NCBI RefSeq assembly: GCF_003664255.1
Contig: NZ_RCCV01000003.1
Coordinates: forward strand, 496,001 to 560,000
From: Micromonospora sp. M71_S20
GTDB taxonomy: Bacteria > Actinomycetota > Actinomycetes > Mycobacteriales > Micromonosporaceae
Reading direction: 5' to 3'
Length of the DNA: 64,000 nt
Shown: in pieces, positions 1 to 7,695 of the stretch
Numbering within the stretch: the first letter of the stretch is position 1
Layout of the letters: each line of letters opens with the position of its first letter
The notes under the pieces: generated by a model
What the model saw: the letters and a program-made list of their open reading frames with translations, nothing else
Told to the model about the DNA's origin: nothing
Database searches by the model: none
Made by a program: the position numbers and the translations under genes

Positions 1-161
1 TTGACGCTGACCCCGACCACGAACAGGTGGACCAGCGGCAGCGTCCAGCGGGTCGAGCGCAGCGACCAGAGTTTGATCCACTCGGCGGCCAGCAGGTCGC
101 GGAAGCGGGCCGGCGCCCCGGTCACAATCGGTCGGCGGGTCGGCCCGGTCACGGCGGTCAT
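1..161 (-). CDS. ABC transporter permease, N-terminal fragment
   Basis: Only the first 53 codons lie in the window; the gene runs off the left edge. The visible protein starts MTAVTGPTRRPIVTGAP and continues with an amphipathic stretch (FRDLLAAEWIKLWSLRSTRW) followed by the beginning of a hydrophobic helix. This is typical of ABC-2 type permeases, in which a cytoplasmic 'AEWIKLWSLRST' segment precedes the first membrane helix. Its ATG overlaps the stop of the upstream ATPase gene (ATGA), so the two are translationally coupled and should form one transporter. Substrate unknown. The family call rests on the short motif and on context. Confidence 0.75.
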   Translation of the reverse strand, partial: MTAVTGPTRRPIVTGAPARFRDLLAAEWIKLWSLRSTRWTLPLVHLFVVGVSV

Positions 162-1072
162 CGGGTCCCCTCCCCGGCGAGATACTCGACGCTGTCGGCG
201 GTGAGCGCCATGAAGGCCTCCTCCAGCGAGGCGGTACGGGTGGTCAGCTCGTGCAGTCCGACGCCGTGGGCGAGCGCGAGGTCGCCGATCCGCGCGGCCG
301 TCAGGCCGGTCACGACGAGCGCCCCGGCGTCGTCCGGCCGGACGTGCGCGCCCTCGGCCGTGAGCACGGCGGACAGCGTCGCCCGGTCGGGCGTACGGAC
401 GGTCACGGCGGCCCGGGTGTTCCCGGCGGCGAACTCGGCGAGGCTCTGCTCGGCGATCAGCCGGCCCCGCCCGATCACCACGAGCCGGTCGACGCAGTTC
501 TGCATCTCGCTCATCAGGTGGCTGGAGACGAAGACCGTGCGCCCCTCGGCCGCCAGCCGCCGGAACAGGTCCCGTACCCATCGCACCCCCTCCGGGTCGA
601 GGCCGTTGAACGGCTCGTCGAAGAGCAGTACGGGCGGGTCCCCGAGCAGCGCGGCGGCGATCCCGAGCCGCTGCCGCATCCCGAGCGAGAAGCCGCCGAT
701 GCGCCGCCGTGTGACGGCGGACAGGCCTACCTCCCGCAGCACCTCGTCGACCCGGGCGCGCCCGATGCCGTTGCTGCGGGCCAGGGCCGACAGGTGGGCG
801 ACGGCGCTGCGCCCGCCGTGCACGTCCCCGGCGTCGAGCAGCGCGCCGGCGTGGCGCAGCCCGCGCGGCCGGTCGGCGAACCGGACCCCGTCCACGGTGA
901 CGGTGCCGCTGGTCGGCGCGGTGAGCCCGATGATCATCCGTAGCGTGGTGGACTTGCCGGCCCCGTTGGGGCCCAGGAACCCGGTCACGTGGCCGGGGCG
1001 CACGGTCAGGGTGAGGTCGTCGACGGCCGTCGTGCGGCCGTACCGTCTCGTCAGGGCGTTCAGTTCGATCAC
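158..1072 (-). CDS. ABC transporter ATP-binding protein
   Basis: A 304-residue ATPase starting at GTG 1072 (VIELNALTRRYGRTTAV), with a GGTGGAG ribosome-binding sequence just upstream. Visible motifs are Walker A GPNGAGKST, signature FSLGMRQRLGIA, Walker B VLLFDEP and the H-loop SSHLMSEM. The C-terminal portion after the H-loop resembles the CcmA/DrrA-type regulatory tail. It overlaps the downstream permease by ATGA. The gene diverges from a NarL-type two-component system 132 bp away, an arrangement often seen for transporters controlled by that system, but no control site is proven here. The substrate cannot be read from sequence. Confidence 0.9.
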   Translation of the reverse strand: MIELNALTRRYGRTTAVDDLTLTVRPGHVTGFLGPNGAGKSTTLRMIIGLTAPTSGTVTVDGVRFADRPRGLRHAGALLDAGDVHGGRSAVAHLSALARSNGIGRARVDEVLREVGLSAVTRRRIGGFSLGMRQRLGIAAALLGDPPVLLFDEPFNGLDPEGVRWVRDLFRRLAAEGRTVFVSSHLMSEMQNCVDRLVVIGRGRLIAEQSLAEFAAGNTRAAVTVRTPDRATLSAVLTAEGAHVRPDDAGALVVTGLTAARIGDLALAHGVGLHELTTRTASLEEAFMALTADSVEYLAGEGTR

Positions 1073-1191
1073 TCCACCCACGCTGCCCGGCGGCGGGCGG
1101 CGGGGCGTCGCCCCGGCGGCCACACCCGGCCGCCGGTGACCCGCCCCGGGGCGTACGCCCGTGGGCCGATGCCGGGCGACGGCGGGCTGGC

Positions 1192-1197
1192 TACCGT
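1192..1197 (+). promoter_or_regulatory. -10 box for a leaderless sensor kinase mRNA
   Basis: TACCGT lies 7 nt before the ATG at 1205, which would place the transcription start on the start codon. No Shine-Dalgarno sequence is present, supporting this start over upstream in-frame alternatives. Confidence 0.55.
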
Positions 1198-1204
1198 GTG
1201 CGGC

Positions 1205-2440
1205 ATGGATGCGACCGCACCGCCGCCGCGCCGCGCCCCGGCGCTGGCGCGGGCGGCGCTGCCCTGGATCGGCGTCGCGGTGCTGCCGGTCGCCGTGCTC
1301 ATGGCCCCGGTCGTGGCGTCGAGCCGCAACGGCGTGGGGTTCGGCGACTGGTGGCTCTCCGAGCGCTATCTGGTGCCGCTGCTGGCCCTGGCCCCGCCCG
1401 CCGGCCTGCTGCGGCGCCGGCCGGTGCTGGCCCTGGCGCTGATGCTCGTCGCGGCGTGCGTGGTCACCGTGGTCGTCAACGTCCCGGAGGACGGCTACCT
1501 CGCCGACATCTGGTACGCGCAGTTCCTGGCGGTGGACACGGTGGCGGGGCTGATCGCGGCGAGGAGGTCCCGCCGCGTCTCGGTGCCGGTGGCCGTCGTG
1601 GTGCTCGCCGTGCAGATCACTGCGAGCTTCGTGAACCCCTCGACCGACCCGGTGAGCCGCGCCATGATTTCCGTGCTGGCGGTCGTCACCGCGTGGACGG
1701 TCGGCAACTCGGTGCGGGCCCGGCGCGGCTACGCCGAGGCGCTGCGGTCGCACGCCGCCGCCGAGGCGGTCACCGCCGAGCGGCTGCGCATCGCCCGCGA
1801 GCTGCACGACATGGTCGCGCACAGCATCGGGGTGATCGCCATCCAGGCCGGCGTGGGGGCCCGGGTCATCGACACCCAGCCGGCGCAGGCGCGCGCCGCG
1901 CTGGCCACCATCGAGGCGACCAGCCGCGACACCCTGGCCGGCCTGCGGCGTACGCTCGGCGCGCTGCGCCGCCCGCAGTCGGAGTCGGCGTCGCTGGATC
2001 CGACGCCCGGGCTGGACGACCTCGACCGGCTGGTCGCCGCCGCGGCCGACGCCGGGGTGCGGGTGGACCTGCGGCGCGACGGCGAACGACGGCCGGTCCC
2101 GGCCGAGGTCGACCTCGCCGCGTTCCGGATCGTGCAGGAGGCGCTCACCAACGTGGTACGACACGCGGGCAGCGACCGGTGCCGGGTCACCGTCACGCAC
2201 TCCCCCGACGAGGTCGCCGTGGAGGTCGTCGACGACGGTCGGGGCGGCGCGGTCGGCGGCGAGGGGCACGGCATCGTGGGTATGCGGGAACGCGTCGCCC
2301 TGGCCGGCGGCCGGTTCCACGCCGGACCGCGCCCGGAGGGCGGCTTCCGGGTGGCGGCGTCGCTGCCGGTGCCACCGTCGACGGCGGTGTCACCGGTGTC
2401 GCCGGCGGCGGTGGAGCCGGCCAGGGCGGGGGAGCGGTGA
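1205..2440 (+). CDS. NarL-type sensor histidine kinase
   Basis: A 411-residue membrane kinase. Residues about 15-160 carry several hydrophobic helices with short loops and no large extracellular domain, so it probably senses something at or in the membrane. The dimerisation/phosphoacceptor segment reads IARELHDMVAHSIGVI with the phosphorylated histidine near residue 201 (HisKA_3 family). The ATPase domain follows, with N-box VQEALTNVVRHA, DDGRGG and GHGIVGMRERV. It overlaps the response regulator gene by GTGA, so the pair is co-translated. The divergent ABC transporter is the obvious candidate target, but this is inference from position only. The start is supported by a -10 box directly upstream (leaderless). 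Confidence 0.9.
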   Translation: MDATAPPPRRAPALARAALPWIGVAVLPVAVLMAPVVASSRNGVGFGDWWLSERYLVPLLALAPPAGLLRRRPVLALALMLVAACVVTVVVNVPEDGYLADIWYAQFLAVDTVAGLIAARRSRRVSVPVAVVVLAVQITASFVNPSTDPVSRAMISVLAVVTAWTVGNSVRARRGYAEALRSHAAAEAVTAERLRIARELHDMVAHSIGVIAIQAGVGARVIDTQPAQARAALATIEATSRDTLAGLRRTLGALRRPQSESASLDPTPGLDDLDRLVAAAADAGVRVDLRRDGERRPVPAEVDLAAFRIVQEALTNVVRHAGSDRCRVTVTHSPDEVAVEVVDDGRGGAVGGEGHGIVGMRERVALAGGRFHAGPRPEGGFRVAASLPVPPSTAVSPVSPAAVEPARAGER

Positions 2441-3093
2441 GCGTCCGGGTGCTGCTCGTCGACGACCAGCCACTGGTCCGCGCCGGCCTGCGGGTGCTCA
2501 TCGCCGACGCCCCCGACATCGACGTCGTCGGCGAGGCGGGCACGGGGGCCGAGGCGGTGCGGCTGACCCGCGAGGTCGTGCCGGACGTGGTGCTGATGGA
2601 CCTGCGGATGCCCGGCATGGACGGCATCCAGGCCACCCGCGCGATCACCGCGCACGGCGGCCTCACCCGCGTCCTCGTGCTCACCACCTTCGACGACGAC
2701 GAACACGTGCACGCCGCGCTGCGCGCCGGCGCGAGCGGGTTCCTGGTCAAGGACATGGCGCTGGACGACATCCTGGGCGCGGTCCGGGTGGTCGCCGCCG
2801 GGGACGCGCTGATCGCCCCCGGGGTCACCCGCCGGCTCATCGCCGAGTTCGCCCGGCGGCCGGCCGCCGCCGCCCCGACCCGGGCCCTCGACGGCGTCAC
2901 CGAGCGGGAGCGCGAGGTGCTGACGCTCGTCGGCCGCGGCCTGTCCAACGGCGAGATCGCCGCCGAGCTGGTGATCAGCGCGGCCACCGCCAAGGCGCAC
3001 GTGGCCCGGCTGTTCAGCAAGCTGGGCGCCCGCGACCGGGTGCACCTCGTCATCGCCGCCTACGAGGCGGGGCTGGTCTCCCCGGCGGGATGA
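2437..3093 (+). CDS. LuxR/NarL-family response regulator
   Basis: A 218-residue two-domain regulator starting at GTG 2437 inside the kinase stop. The receiver domain (about 1-120) has the acidic pair in LLVDDQPLVR, the phosphoacceptor Asp-55 in VLMDLRMPGMDG, the Thr switch in VLTTFDDD and the conserved Lys in FLVKDM. The C-terminal helix-turn-helix (about 150-215) reads LTEREREVLTLVGRGLSNGEIA followed by TAKAHVARLFSKLGARDR, diagnostic of LuxR-type DNA binding. It is the partner of the upstream kinase. A promoter control target is likely in the kinase/transporter divergent region, though I see no clear repeat there. Confidence 0.93.
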   Translation: MSVRVLLVDDQPLVRAGLRVLIADAPDIDVVGEAGTGAEAVRLTREVVPDVVLMDLRMPGMDGIQATRAITAHGGLTRVLVLTTFDDDEHVHAALRAGASGFLVKDMALDDILGAVRVVAAGDALIAPGVTRRLIAEFARRPAAAAPTRALDGVTEREREVLTLVGRGLSNGEIAAELVISAATAKAHVARLFSKLGARDRVHLVIAAYEAGLVSPAG

Positions 3094-3128
3094 GGCGCGC
3101 GACCGGGTGGGGCGGGCGCGCTCCGGGC

Positions 3129-3230
3129 GGTCAGCGCAGCATGGCCGTCGGTCAGTGCGGCGCGGAGCCGGTCAGCGAAGCGTGGCCGCCGTGCGGCGCG
3201 GAGCGGGTCGGCGCAGCGCGGCCGTGACCA
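3129..3230. repeat. Imperfect tandem repeat, three units of about 25-41 bp
   Basis: Three successive units begin GGTCAGCGCAGCATGGCCG (3129), GGTCAGCGAAGCGTGGCCG (3170) and GGTCGGCGCAGCGCGGCCG (3206). The first two also share a GTGCGGCGCGGAGC-like tail. The repeat spans the stop codon and the last codons of the minus-strand phosphotransferase, so the C-terminal Arg/Pro/Ala tail of that protein is repeat-derived. Confidence 0.6.
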
Positions 3231-4056
3231 CCCGGCGGTGCTCGGCCAGCCAGTCGTACCAGCCGTGCACCATGTCGGCGACCCCCGCCTCGCGGAGCTG
3301 GCACATGGCCGGGTCGCCCCGCTCCGCGCCGGCCGCGATCCCGCGCCAGGTCCCGTCGATCTGGGCGAGCATCACGTCGACCAGTTCGGCGCGGGGCAGC
3401 GCGAGCGACCCCGTGCCGGCCGCCTCGTAGGCGTCGCAGAGCAGCCGGGCGCGCCGGCCCAGCTCCACCGGGTCGGCTCCCGGCCCCGGCGCCGCCCAGT
3501 GCCAGGCGGCGAAGGCGACATCCTCGACCCGCCGGCCGGGCGCGGCGAGGTCCCAGTCGATCAGCGCCACGGGCAGCGGGCCGGCGGGGGAGTCCCGGTA
3601 CACCGTGTTCTTCGGGGACAGGTCGCGGTGGCAGACCGTCTCGGCGTCCCCGGCCAGCGGGCTGCCCGCGCAGGCGTCGTGCAGCCGCCGGACCAGCTGG
3701 GCCAGCCGGGTCAGCGCCGGGTCGGCGAAGTACGCCGGATCCTCCCGGTCCCGCCACGGCACCCGGCCGTCGACGTGGCTGAGCACCTGCCGACCCTGCT
3801 CGTCCGCGCCGAGGTGGCGGGGCGCGACGTCCGCGCCCACCCGCTCCAGGTGCCGCAGCAGCGCGGCGACGAACTCGGCGTTCTCCGGCGGCGTACGCCG
3901 GACGGTGTCGCCGACCCGGACCACCTCGGCGATGAAGCCGCCGCGCAGCCGCTCCTCGGCGACGGTCGGGTCGACGCGGCCGGTGGGGCCGCTCGGCTGC
4001 CGCCCCTCGTGTTCCGGCCCGGTGCCCTCGCCCGCTCCGGGCGACCCGCTGCGCAC
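3172..4056 (-). CDS. APH-fold phosphotransferase
   Basis: A 294-residue protein of the aminoglycoside phosphotransferase/choline kinase fold. The catalytic loop is clear: VCHRDLSPKNTVY (HxDxxxxN) followed by LIDWDLAAPGRRVEDVA, the Asp that binds Mg2+. An N-terminal strand RGGFIAEVVRVGDTVRR resembles the nucleotide-binding sheet. GTG 4056 is used because it lies 7 nt after the stop of the upstream membrane-protein gene; a start nearer residue 30 is also possible because the first 30 residues are low complexity. Members phosphorylate antibiotics, sugars or choline-like molecules. Nothing here identifies the substrate, and a resistance role should not be assumed. The extreme C-terminus is built from a DNA tandem repeat. 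Confidence 0.82.
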   Translation of the reverse strand: MRSGSPGAGEGTGPEHEGRQPSGPTGRVDPTVAEERLRGGFIAEVVRVGDTVRRTPPENAEFVAALLRHLERVGADVAPRHLGADEQGRQVLSHVDGRVPWRDREDPAYFADPALTRLAQLVRRLHDACAGSPLAGDAETVCHRDLSPKNTVYRDSPAGPLPVALIDWDLAAPGRRVEDVAFAAWHWAAPGPGADPVELGRRARLLCDAYEAAGTGSLALPRAELVDVMLAQIDGTWRGIAAGAERGDPAMCQLREAGVADMVHGWYDWLAEHRRVVTAALRRPAPRRTAATLR

Positions 4057-4063
4057 GCCGGCC

Positions 4064-4747
4064 TCAGCTCGGCCCGAGCCGGCGCTGCCGCTCGGCGCGC
4101 CACCAGCGGCGGATCAGCACCACGCTGGCGACGAGGCCGAGCGCGGCCGGAGCGGCGCCGAACCAGTTGACGTCGCCCGGGGAGGTGACCGCCGCGCCCA
4201 CCGCCGCGTAGCCGAACGCGGTGGGCGCGGAGGCGATCACGCTGCCGGCGAGGAACGGCAGCACCCGGGCGCCGGTGGTGCCGTAGCCGTAGCTGACCAG
4301 CCCGAAGCCGGCGATCGGCAGCAGCCGTACGGTGATCACGCCGAGGACGCTCTGCCGGGCGAACCAGCCGTCCAACCGGGCCAGCCGGCCGCGTACCCGG
4401 TCGGCGACGAACTCCCGCCCGAGCAGGCGGCCGACCGCGAAGCCCAGCGCCGCGGCGAGCAGCGCGGCGCCCAGCGCGTACGCGGCGCCCTCCAGCGCAC
4501 CGAAGATCGCCCCCGAGGCGAGCGTGATGAAGGTCCGGGGGACCAGCGCGACCAGCAGCAGCGCCCCGCCGAGGACCGCCGCCACGGGGGCGAGGCCGCC
4601 CAGCCGGTCGGCCAGCCGGGGCAGCTCGTGCGCCTCGGGCAGGTCGACGACGAGCAGCACCGCCCCGAAGGTGACGAGCAGGAGCAGCAGCAGGGCGAAC
4701 CGGACGGCCGACGGCTGCCGCAGCAGCCGCCGGACGGCGGGGATCAT
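4064..4747 (-). CDS. TVP38/TMEM64 (DedA-like) membrane protein
   Basis: A 227-residue integral membrane protein with about five to six hydrophobic helices. The central block VPRTFITLASGAIFGALEGAAYALGA, followed by the GRLLGREFV region and LLPIAGFGLVSYGYGTTGA, matches the SNARE-associated/VTT domain pattern (Pro/Gly-rich re-entrant loops). Such proteins are linked to lipid scrambling or membrane homeostasis in other organisms. Starts at ATG 4747, overlapping the gatD stop by ATGA, so it is coupled to the murT-gatD pair. This suggests a membrane or cell-envelope context, but the exact role is unknown. Confidence 0.8.
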   Translation of the reverse strand: MIPAVRRLLRQPSAVRFALLLLLLVTFGAVLLVVDLPEAHELPRLADRLGGLAPVAAVLGGALLLVALVPRTFITLASGAIFGALEGAAYALGAALLAAALGFAVGRLLGREFVADRVRGRLARLDGWFARQSVLGVITVRLLPIAGFGLVSYGYGTTGARVLPFLAGSVIASAPTAFGYAAVGAAVTSPGDVNWFGAAPAALGLVASVVLIRRWWRAERQRRLGPS

Positions 4748-5466
4748 GCCCGGGCGGCGGCGGCCACCGCGGCGCGGCGCTCGGCGCGCAGCCGGTCCGG
4801 CCAGGTGTCGTCCAGCGGCGGGAGCTGGTGCGCCCCCGTGGCCCAGCGCAGCAGCAGGTCCGCCAGGGCGGGATTGCGGGCCAGGGCCGGGCCGTGCGAA
4901 TACGTGCCGAGCAGCTTGCCCCGCCACGCCCCCTCGGTGGCGCCGTCGTTGCCGACCCCGGCGGTGACCCGGGCCAGCGGGGAGACGCCCGGGCCGAGGT
5001 GGGTGCGCCCGCCGTGGTTCTCGAACCCGGTCAGCGCCGGCACGCCCAGCCGCGGGTCGATCTCGCCGGCCAGCTCGCCGACGGCGCGGGTCGGCCCCCG
5101 GTCGGAGGAGAGGTCGAGCAGCTCCAGCCCGGCGCAGAGGGTGCCCTTGGCGAAGAACGAGGTGCCGAGGAGCTGGTAGCCGGCGCAGACCCCGAACACG
5201 ACCGAGCCCTGGGCGACCGCCCGGTGCAGGCCGCCGTCGGCGAGCAGCCGCTGCGCGCCGAGCGCCTGCGGGCCGTCCTCGCCGCCACCGATGAGGTAGA
5301 TGTCGGCGGTGGAGGGCAGGCGCTGGTCGGAACGCACCTCCAGCACCTCGACCGGGAAACCGCGCTGCCGTGCCCGACGGGCGAGGATCAGGGCGTTGCC
5401 CCGGTCGCCGTAGGTGGAGAGCAGGTCGGGGTAGATCCAGACGATGCGCAGGCTCTCAGTTGACAC
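4744..5466 (-). CDS. gatD: Lipid II isoglutaminyl synthase, glutaminase subunit GatD
   Basis: A 240-residue class I (triad) glutamine amidotransferase of the CobB/CobQ-like branch. The nucleophile is Cys-94 in FGVCAGYQLLG and the catalytic His is near 191 in GTYSHGP. GGGEDGPQ upstream of the nucleophile is typical of GatD. It supplies ammonia to MurT, which amidates the D-glutamate of lipid II to D-isoglutamine. GTG 5466 lies inside the end of murT, an 11-bp overlap that enforces coupling. It is followed by an overlapping membrane-protein gene. The assignment is firm because of the adjacent murT. Confidence 0.92.
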   Translation of the reverse strand: MSTESLRIVWIYPDLLSTYGDRGNALILARRARQRGFPVEVLEVRSDQRLPSTADIYLIGGGEDGPQALGAQRLLADGGLHRAVAQGSVVFGVCAGYQLLGTSFFAKGTLCAGLELLDLSSDRGPTRAVGELAGEIDPRLGVPALTGFENHGGRTHLGPGVSPLARVTAGVGNDGATEGAWRGKLLGTYSHGPALARNPALADLLLRWATGAHQLPPLDDTWPDRLRAERRAAVAAAARA

Positions 5467-6718
5467 GGTCCAACTCCGCTCGGATGTCCTGGAACGCGGT
5501 GTAGTTCGCGATGACCTCCAGGCGCCCCGGGGGCACCGACCGGACGGCGTCGGCGAATGTCCGCACATGCTGGAAGGGCACGTCGTTGACCTCCAGCCGG
5601 ACCGCGAGGTCGTACGCGCGGTCGCCGGTGATCAGCACCTGCCGGCCCCGGAGCGGGGCGAAGTCGACGTCGAAGAGCCACGAGGTGTCCAGCCCGTCGG
5701 GGTCCCGGGCGTTGATGGAGAGCAGTGTCGGGGCGACGTCGGCCATGTCGAAGGCCTCCAGCCAGCTGGCCGGGTTCTTCGCCAGCAACAGCCGGATGTT
5801 GCGCCCGTCCCGGTCGACCTGCGCGTAGCGGCCCGCCACGGAGGTGACGGTGCCGAGCTGGAGCACCGCGTCCACGGGCCGGACGCCGAACTCGGCGGCG
5901 ACGGCCAGCGCGGTCGCGGCGTTGCCGACGTTGACCTTGCCGGGGAGCTGGAGCTTGACCTTGTGCCAGGCGCCCGTCGGGTCGAGCACGCCGTCGTCCT
6001 CCACCGTCCACTGCGGCTCGGGCCGGCGCAGCGGGCAGCCGCTGCACCACCACTGGTCGCCGGAGCGCTGGATGGTGGAGCCGCACTCGGGGCAGACCCA
6101 GGAGTCGTCGTGCCAGCGCTGCCCGGCGCTGAACCAGGTGACGTGCGGCGGGGCGATGCGGTGGTCGTGGTTGGGCGGCGGGGTGGCGGCCCACACCACC
6201 ATCGGGTCGTCGGCGTTGGCGACGACGCGCACGTTGGTGTGCCGGACCAGCGCGGCGCGCCAGAGCTGCGCCATCATGGCGACCTCCTTGGCCCGGTCGA
6301 GCTGGTCGCGGGAGAGGTTGAGCAGCGCCACCACGTGCGGCTCGGTGGCGTCCAGCACCTGGGCGAGGTAGTGCTCGTCCACCTCCAGCACCGCGTAGGG
6401 CGTGCTGCCGGCCTTGGCGAGCGCCGAGGTGTGCCCGGTCGGCATGTTGGCGCCGAACGAGTTGGTGGCGACACGGCCGAGCACCCCGACCGCCGCCGCG
6501 GTGAGCCGCGTGGTGGTGGTCTTGCCGTTGGTGCCGGAGATCAGGGCGATGGCACGCCCGGCCGACAGGTGGGCCAGCAGGTCCGGGTCGATCTTCAGGC
6601 CGATCCAGCCGCCGATCACGGAGCCGTCACCGCGCCCCGCGGCCCGCGACAGCGCCGCGGCGGTCCGCGACACCGAGCTGGCCACCTTTGCCCGCAGGGG
6701 CATCTTCGCGTCCGTCAC
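5456..6718 (-). CDS. murT: Lipid II isoglutaminyl synthase, Mur ligase-like subunit MurT
   Basis: A 420-residue Mur-ligase family ATPase. The P-loop is [15 protein letters not shown] and the central domain contains a four-cysteine zinc ribbon (CPECGS...CSGC) that marks MurT and is absent from MurC-F. The C-terminal domain is shortened relative to canonical Mur ligases. With GatD it amidates the second residue of the peptidoglycan stem peptide. GTG 6718 is chosen because a TAACCT -10 box sits 7 nt upstream (leaderless); an internal ATG five codons later is the alternative. The gene diverges from mraZ and the dcw cluster, placing two cell-wall transcription units back to back. Confidence 0.93.
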   Translation of the reverse strand: MTDAKMPLRAKVASSVSRTAAALSRAAGRGDGSVIGGWIGLKIDPDLLAHLSAGRAIALISGTNGKTTTTRLTAAAVGVLGRVATNSFGANMPTGHTSALAKAGSTPYAVLEVDEHYLAQVLDATEPHVVALLNLSRDQLDRAKEVAMMAQLWRAALVRHTNVRVVANADDPMVVWAATPPPNHDHRIAPPHVTWFSAGQRWHDDSWVCPECGSTIQRSGDQWWCSGCPLRRPEPQWTVEDDGVLDPTGAWHKVKLQLPGKVNVGNAATALAVAAEFGVRPVDAVLQLGTVTSVAGRYAQVDRDGRNIRLLLAKNPASWLEAFDMADVAPTLLSINARDPDGLDTSWLFDVDFAPLRGRQVLITGDRAYDLAVRLEVNDVPFQHVRTFADAVRSVPPGRLEVIANYTAFQDIRAELDRVN

Positions 6719-6725
6719 CCGAGCG

Positions 6726-6731
6726 AGGTTA
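6726..6731 (-). promoter_or_regulatory. -10 box of murT (leaderless)
   Basis: Read on the minus strand this is TAACCT, 7 nt before the GTG start of murT. No Shine-Dalgarno sequence precedes the start, so a leaderless mRNA is likely. Confidence 0.5.
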
Positions 6732-6870
6732 CCGGACCGGCGCCCCCGCCAGATCGCCGCCGACGGCGAACCGTTCGGCCGGGGTGACCCGACGGGGTGG
6801 TCGGAACGCGCTCAGCCGGACGGAGTCGATCTATGTCGGAAAGCGGACCGGCCCGGCGGGCCCCGCGGCC

Positions 6871-6886
6871 CTCCACTCCGCTCCAC
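6871..6886 (-). promoter_or_regulatory. Inverted pair of MraZ-like boxes
   Basis: Two CTCCAC copies on the plus strand (GTGGAG on the minus strand) sit at 6871-6876 and 6881-6886, exactly 10 bp apart. This is the same unit and spacing as the boxes in front of mraZ but in the opposite orientation. The pair lies between murT and the mraZ promoter and might extend control to murT or form a loop. Confidence 0.4.
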
Positions 6887-6942
6887 CCCCGTTGACGTGC
6901 GGTTTTGCGCGCCAAAAGGCCGCGCCACGCGGGCGATTCTGG

Positions 6943-6970
6943 TTGCGGGTGGAGGGAAGTGGAGTAGAGT
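6943..6970 (+). promoter_or_regulatory. Probable mraZ promoter
   Basis: A -35-like TTGCGG (6943-6948) is separated by 16 nt from a -10-like TAGAGT (6965-6970). The MraZ-type repeats lie directly on it, as expected for autorepression. The transcript would have a leader of about 80 nt before the mraZ ATG. Confidence 0.5.
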
Positions 6971-6982
6971 GGGGCGCAGTGG
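6949..6982 (+). promoter_or_regulatory. MraZ operator: four GTGG boxes at 10-bp spacing
   Basis: GTGG begins at 6949, 6959, 6969 and 6979, one helical turn apart on the same face. MraZ proteins of other bacteria bind arrays of short GTGG/TGGGN repeats in front of the mra operon. This array immediately precedes mraZ and overlaps its likely promoter, so it is the probable autoregulatory operator of the division cluster. Confidence 0.75.
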
Positions 6983-7058
6983 TGAGGCCGGGAGGGCCCA
7001 CCGGCCCGGGGGGTCAGCGGCGCCGCGAACGCCGCTCAAGGGCGAGGGGGTTGGGCCG

Positions 7059-7490
7059 ATGTTTCTCGGCACCCACACCCCGCGCCTGGACGACAAAGGC
7101 CGGTTGATCCTCCCGGCGAAGTTCCGGGACGAGTTGGCGGGGGGTGTCGTGATCACCAAAGGGCAGGATCGCTGCCTCTACGCCTTCCCGATGCCCGAGT
7201 TCCAGCGGATCGCGGAGCAGTTGCGCGCGCAACCGATGACGAACAAGGCGGCCCGAGCCTACAGCCGGGTCTTCTTCGCCAGCGCGCACGACGAGGTGCC
7301 CGACAAGCAGGGCCGGGTGACGATCCCGGCCCACCTGCGGGCCTACGCCGCCCTCGACCGGGATCTGGTCGTGATCGGCGCGAGCACCCGGGTGGAGATC
7401 TGGGACAAGGCTGCCTGGGAGACCTATCTCGCGGAGAGCGAAGACGACTTCGCCGACATCGAGGAGGGGGTGCTGCCCGGCGGTCTGTAG
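7059..7490 (+). CDS. mraZ: Transcriptional regulator MraZ
   Basis: A 143-residue protein made of two SpoVT-AbrB-like halves: [25 protein letters not shown] at the N-terminus and [20 protein letters not shown] in the middle, each with the D-x-K/Q-GR core that forms the DNA-binding ring. MraZ represses its own division and cell-wall operon in several bacteria. The start ATG 7059 follows a purine-rich GGCGAGGGGG. It is the first gene of the dcw cluster and is preceded by an array of GTGG boxes. The 205-bp gap before rsmH contains a hairpin, so expression of mraZ and the rest may differ. Confidence 0.96.
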   Translation: MFLGTHTPRLDDKGRLILPAKFRDELAGGVVITKGQDRCLYAFPMPEFQRIAEQLRAQPMTNKAARAYSRVFFASAHDEVPDKQGRVTIPAHLRAYAALDRDLVVIGASTRVEIWDKAAWETYLAESEDDFADIEEGVLPGGL

Positions 7491-7540
7491 GGCGTGACGG
7501 CGCCCGACGTACTGCGAGATCTCCACCCGCTTTCGAGTTC

Positions 7541-7564
7541 CTGGCACCCCTTCCCCGGTGCCAG
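7541..7564 (+). terminator. Hairpin between mraZ and rsmH
   Basis: CTGGCACC and GGTGCCAG form a perfect 8-bp stem with an 8-nt loop. There is no U-tract. It may attenuate transcription from mraZ into rsmH or stabilise the mRNA end. Confidence 0.45.
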
Positions 7565-7695
7565 GCGCACGATCCGATCGGAGGGCCGCGGCCTCCGACG
7601 GGCGGGAGCGGATGGGGATCTGGCGGTACGACGGCACGGCGTCGTCCGACGACAGACGCGTGAAGGACGAAGGTTTCACACCAGTGGGGGTCGAC

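Noticed and set aside
158..2320. A 720-codon minus-strand frame covering the two-component kinase and ABC ATPase
   Set aside because: Only its last 304 codons are a real gene. The rest is the antisense shadow of the kinase gene, full of Arg/His/Gly/Asp as expected for a high-GC shadow.
3172..4056. Aminoglycoside resistance gene
   Set aside because: The fold is shared by many kinases of other substrates. Nothing in the sequence or context points to an antibiotic.
5456..6718. MurT considered as the missing MurD
   Set aside because: It has the four-cysteine zinc ribbon of MurT and is coupled to gatD, so it is the lipid II amidation subunit.
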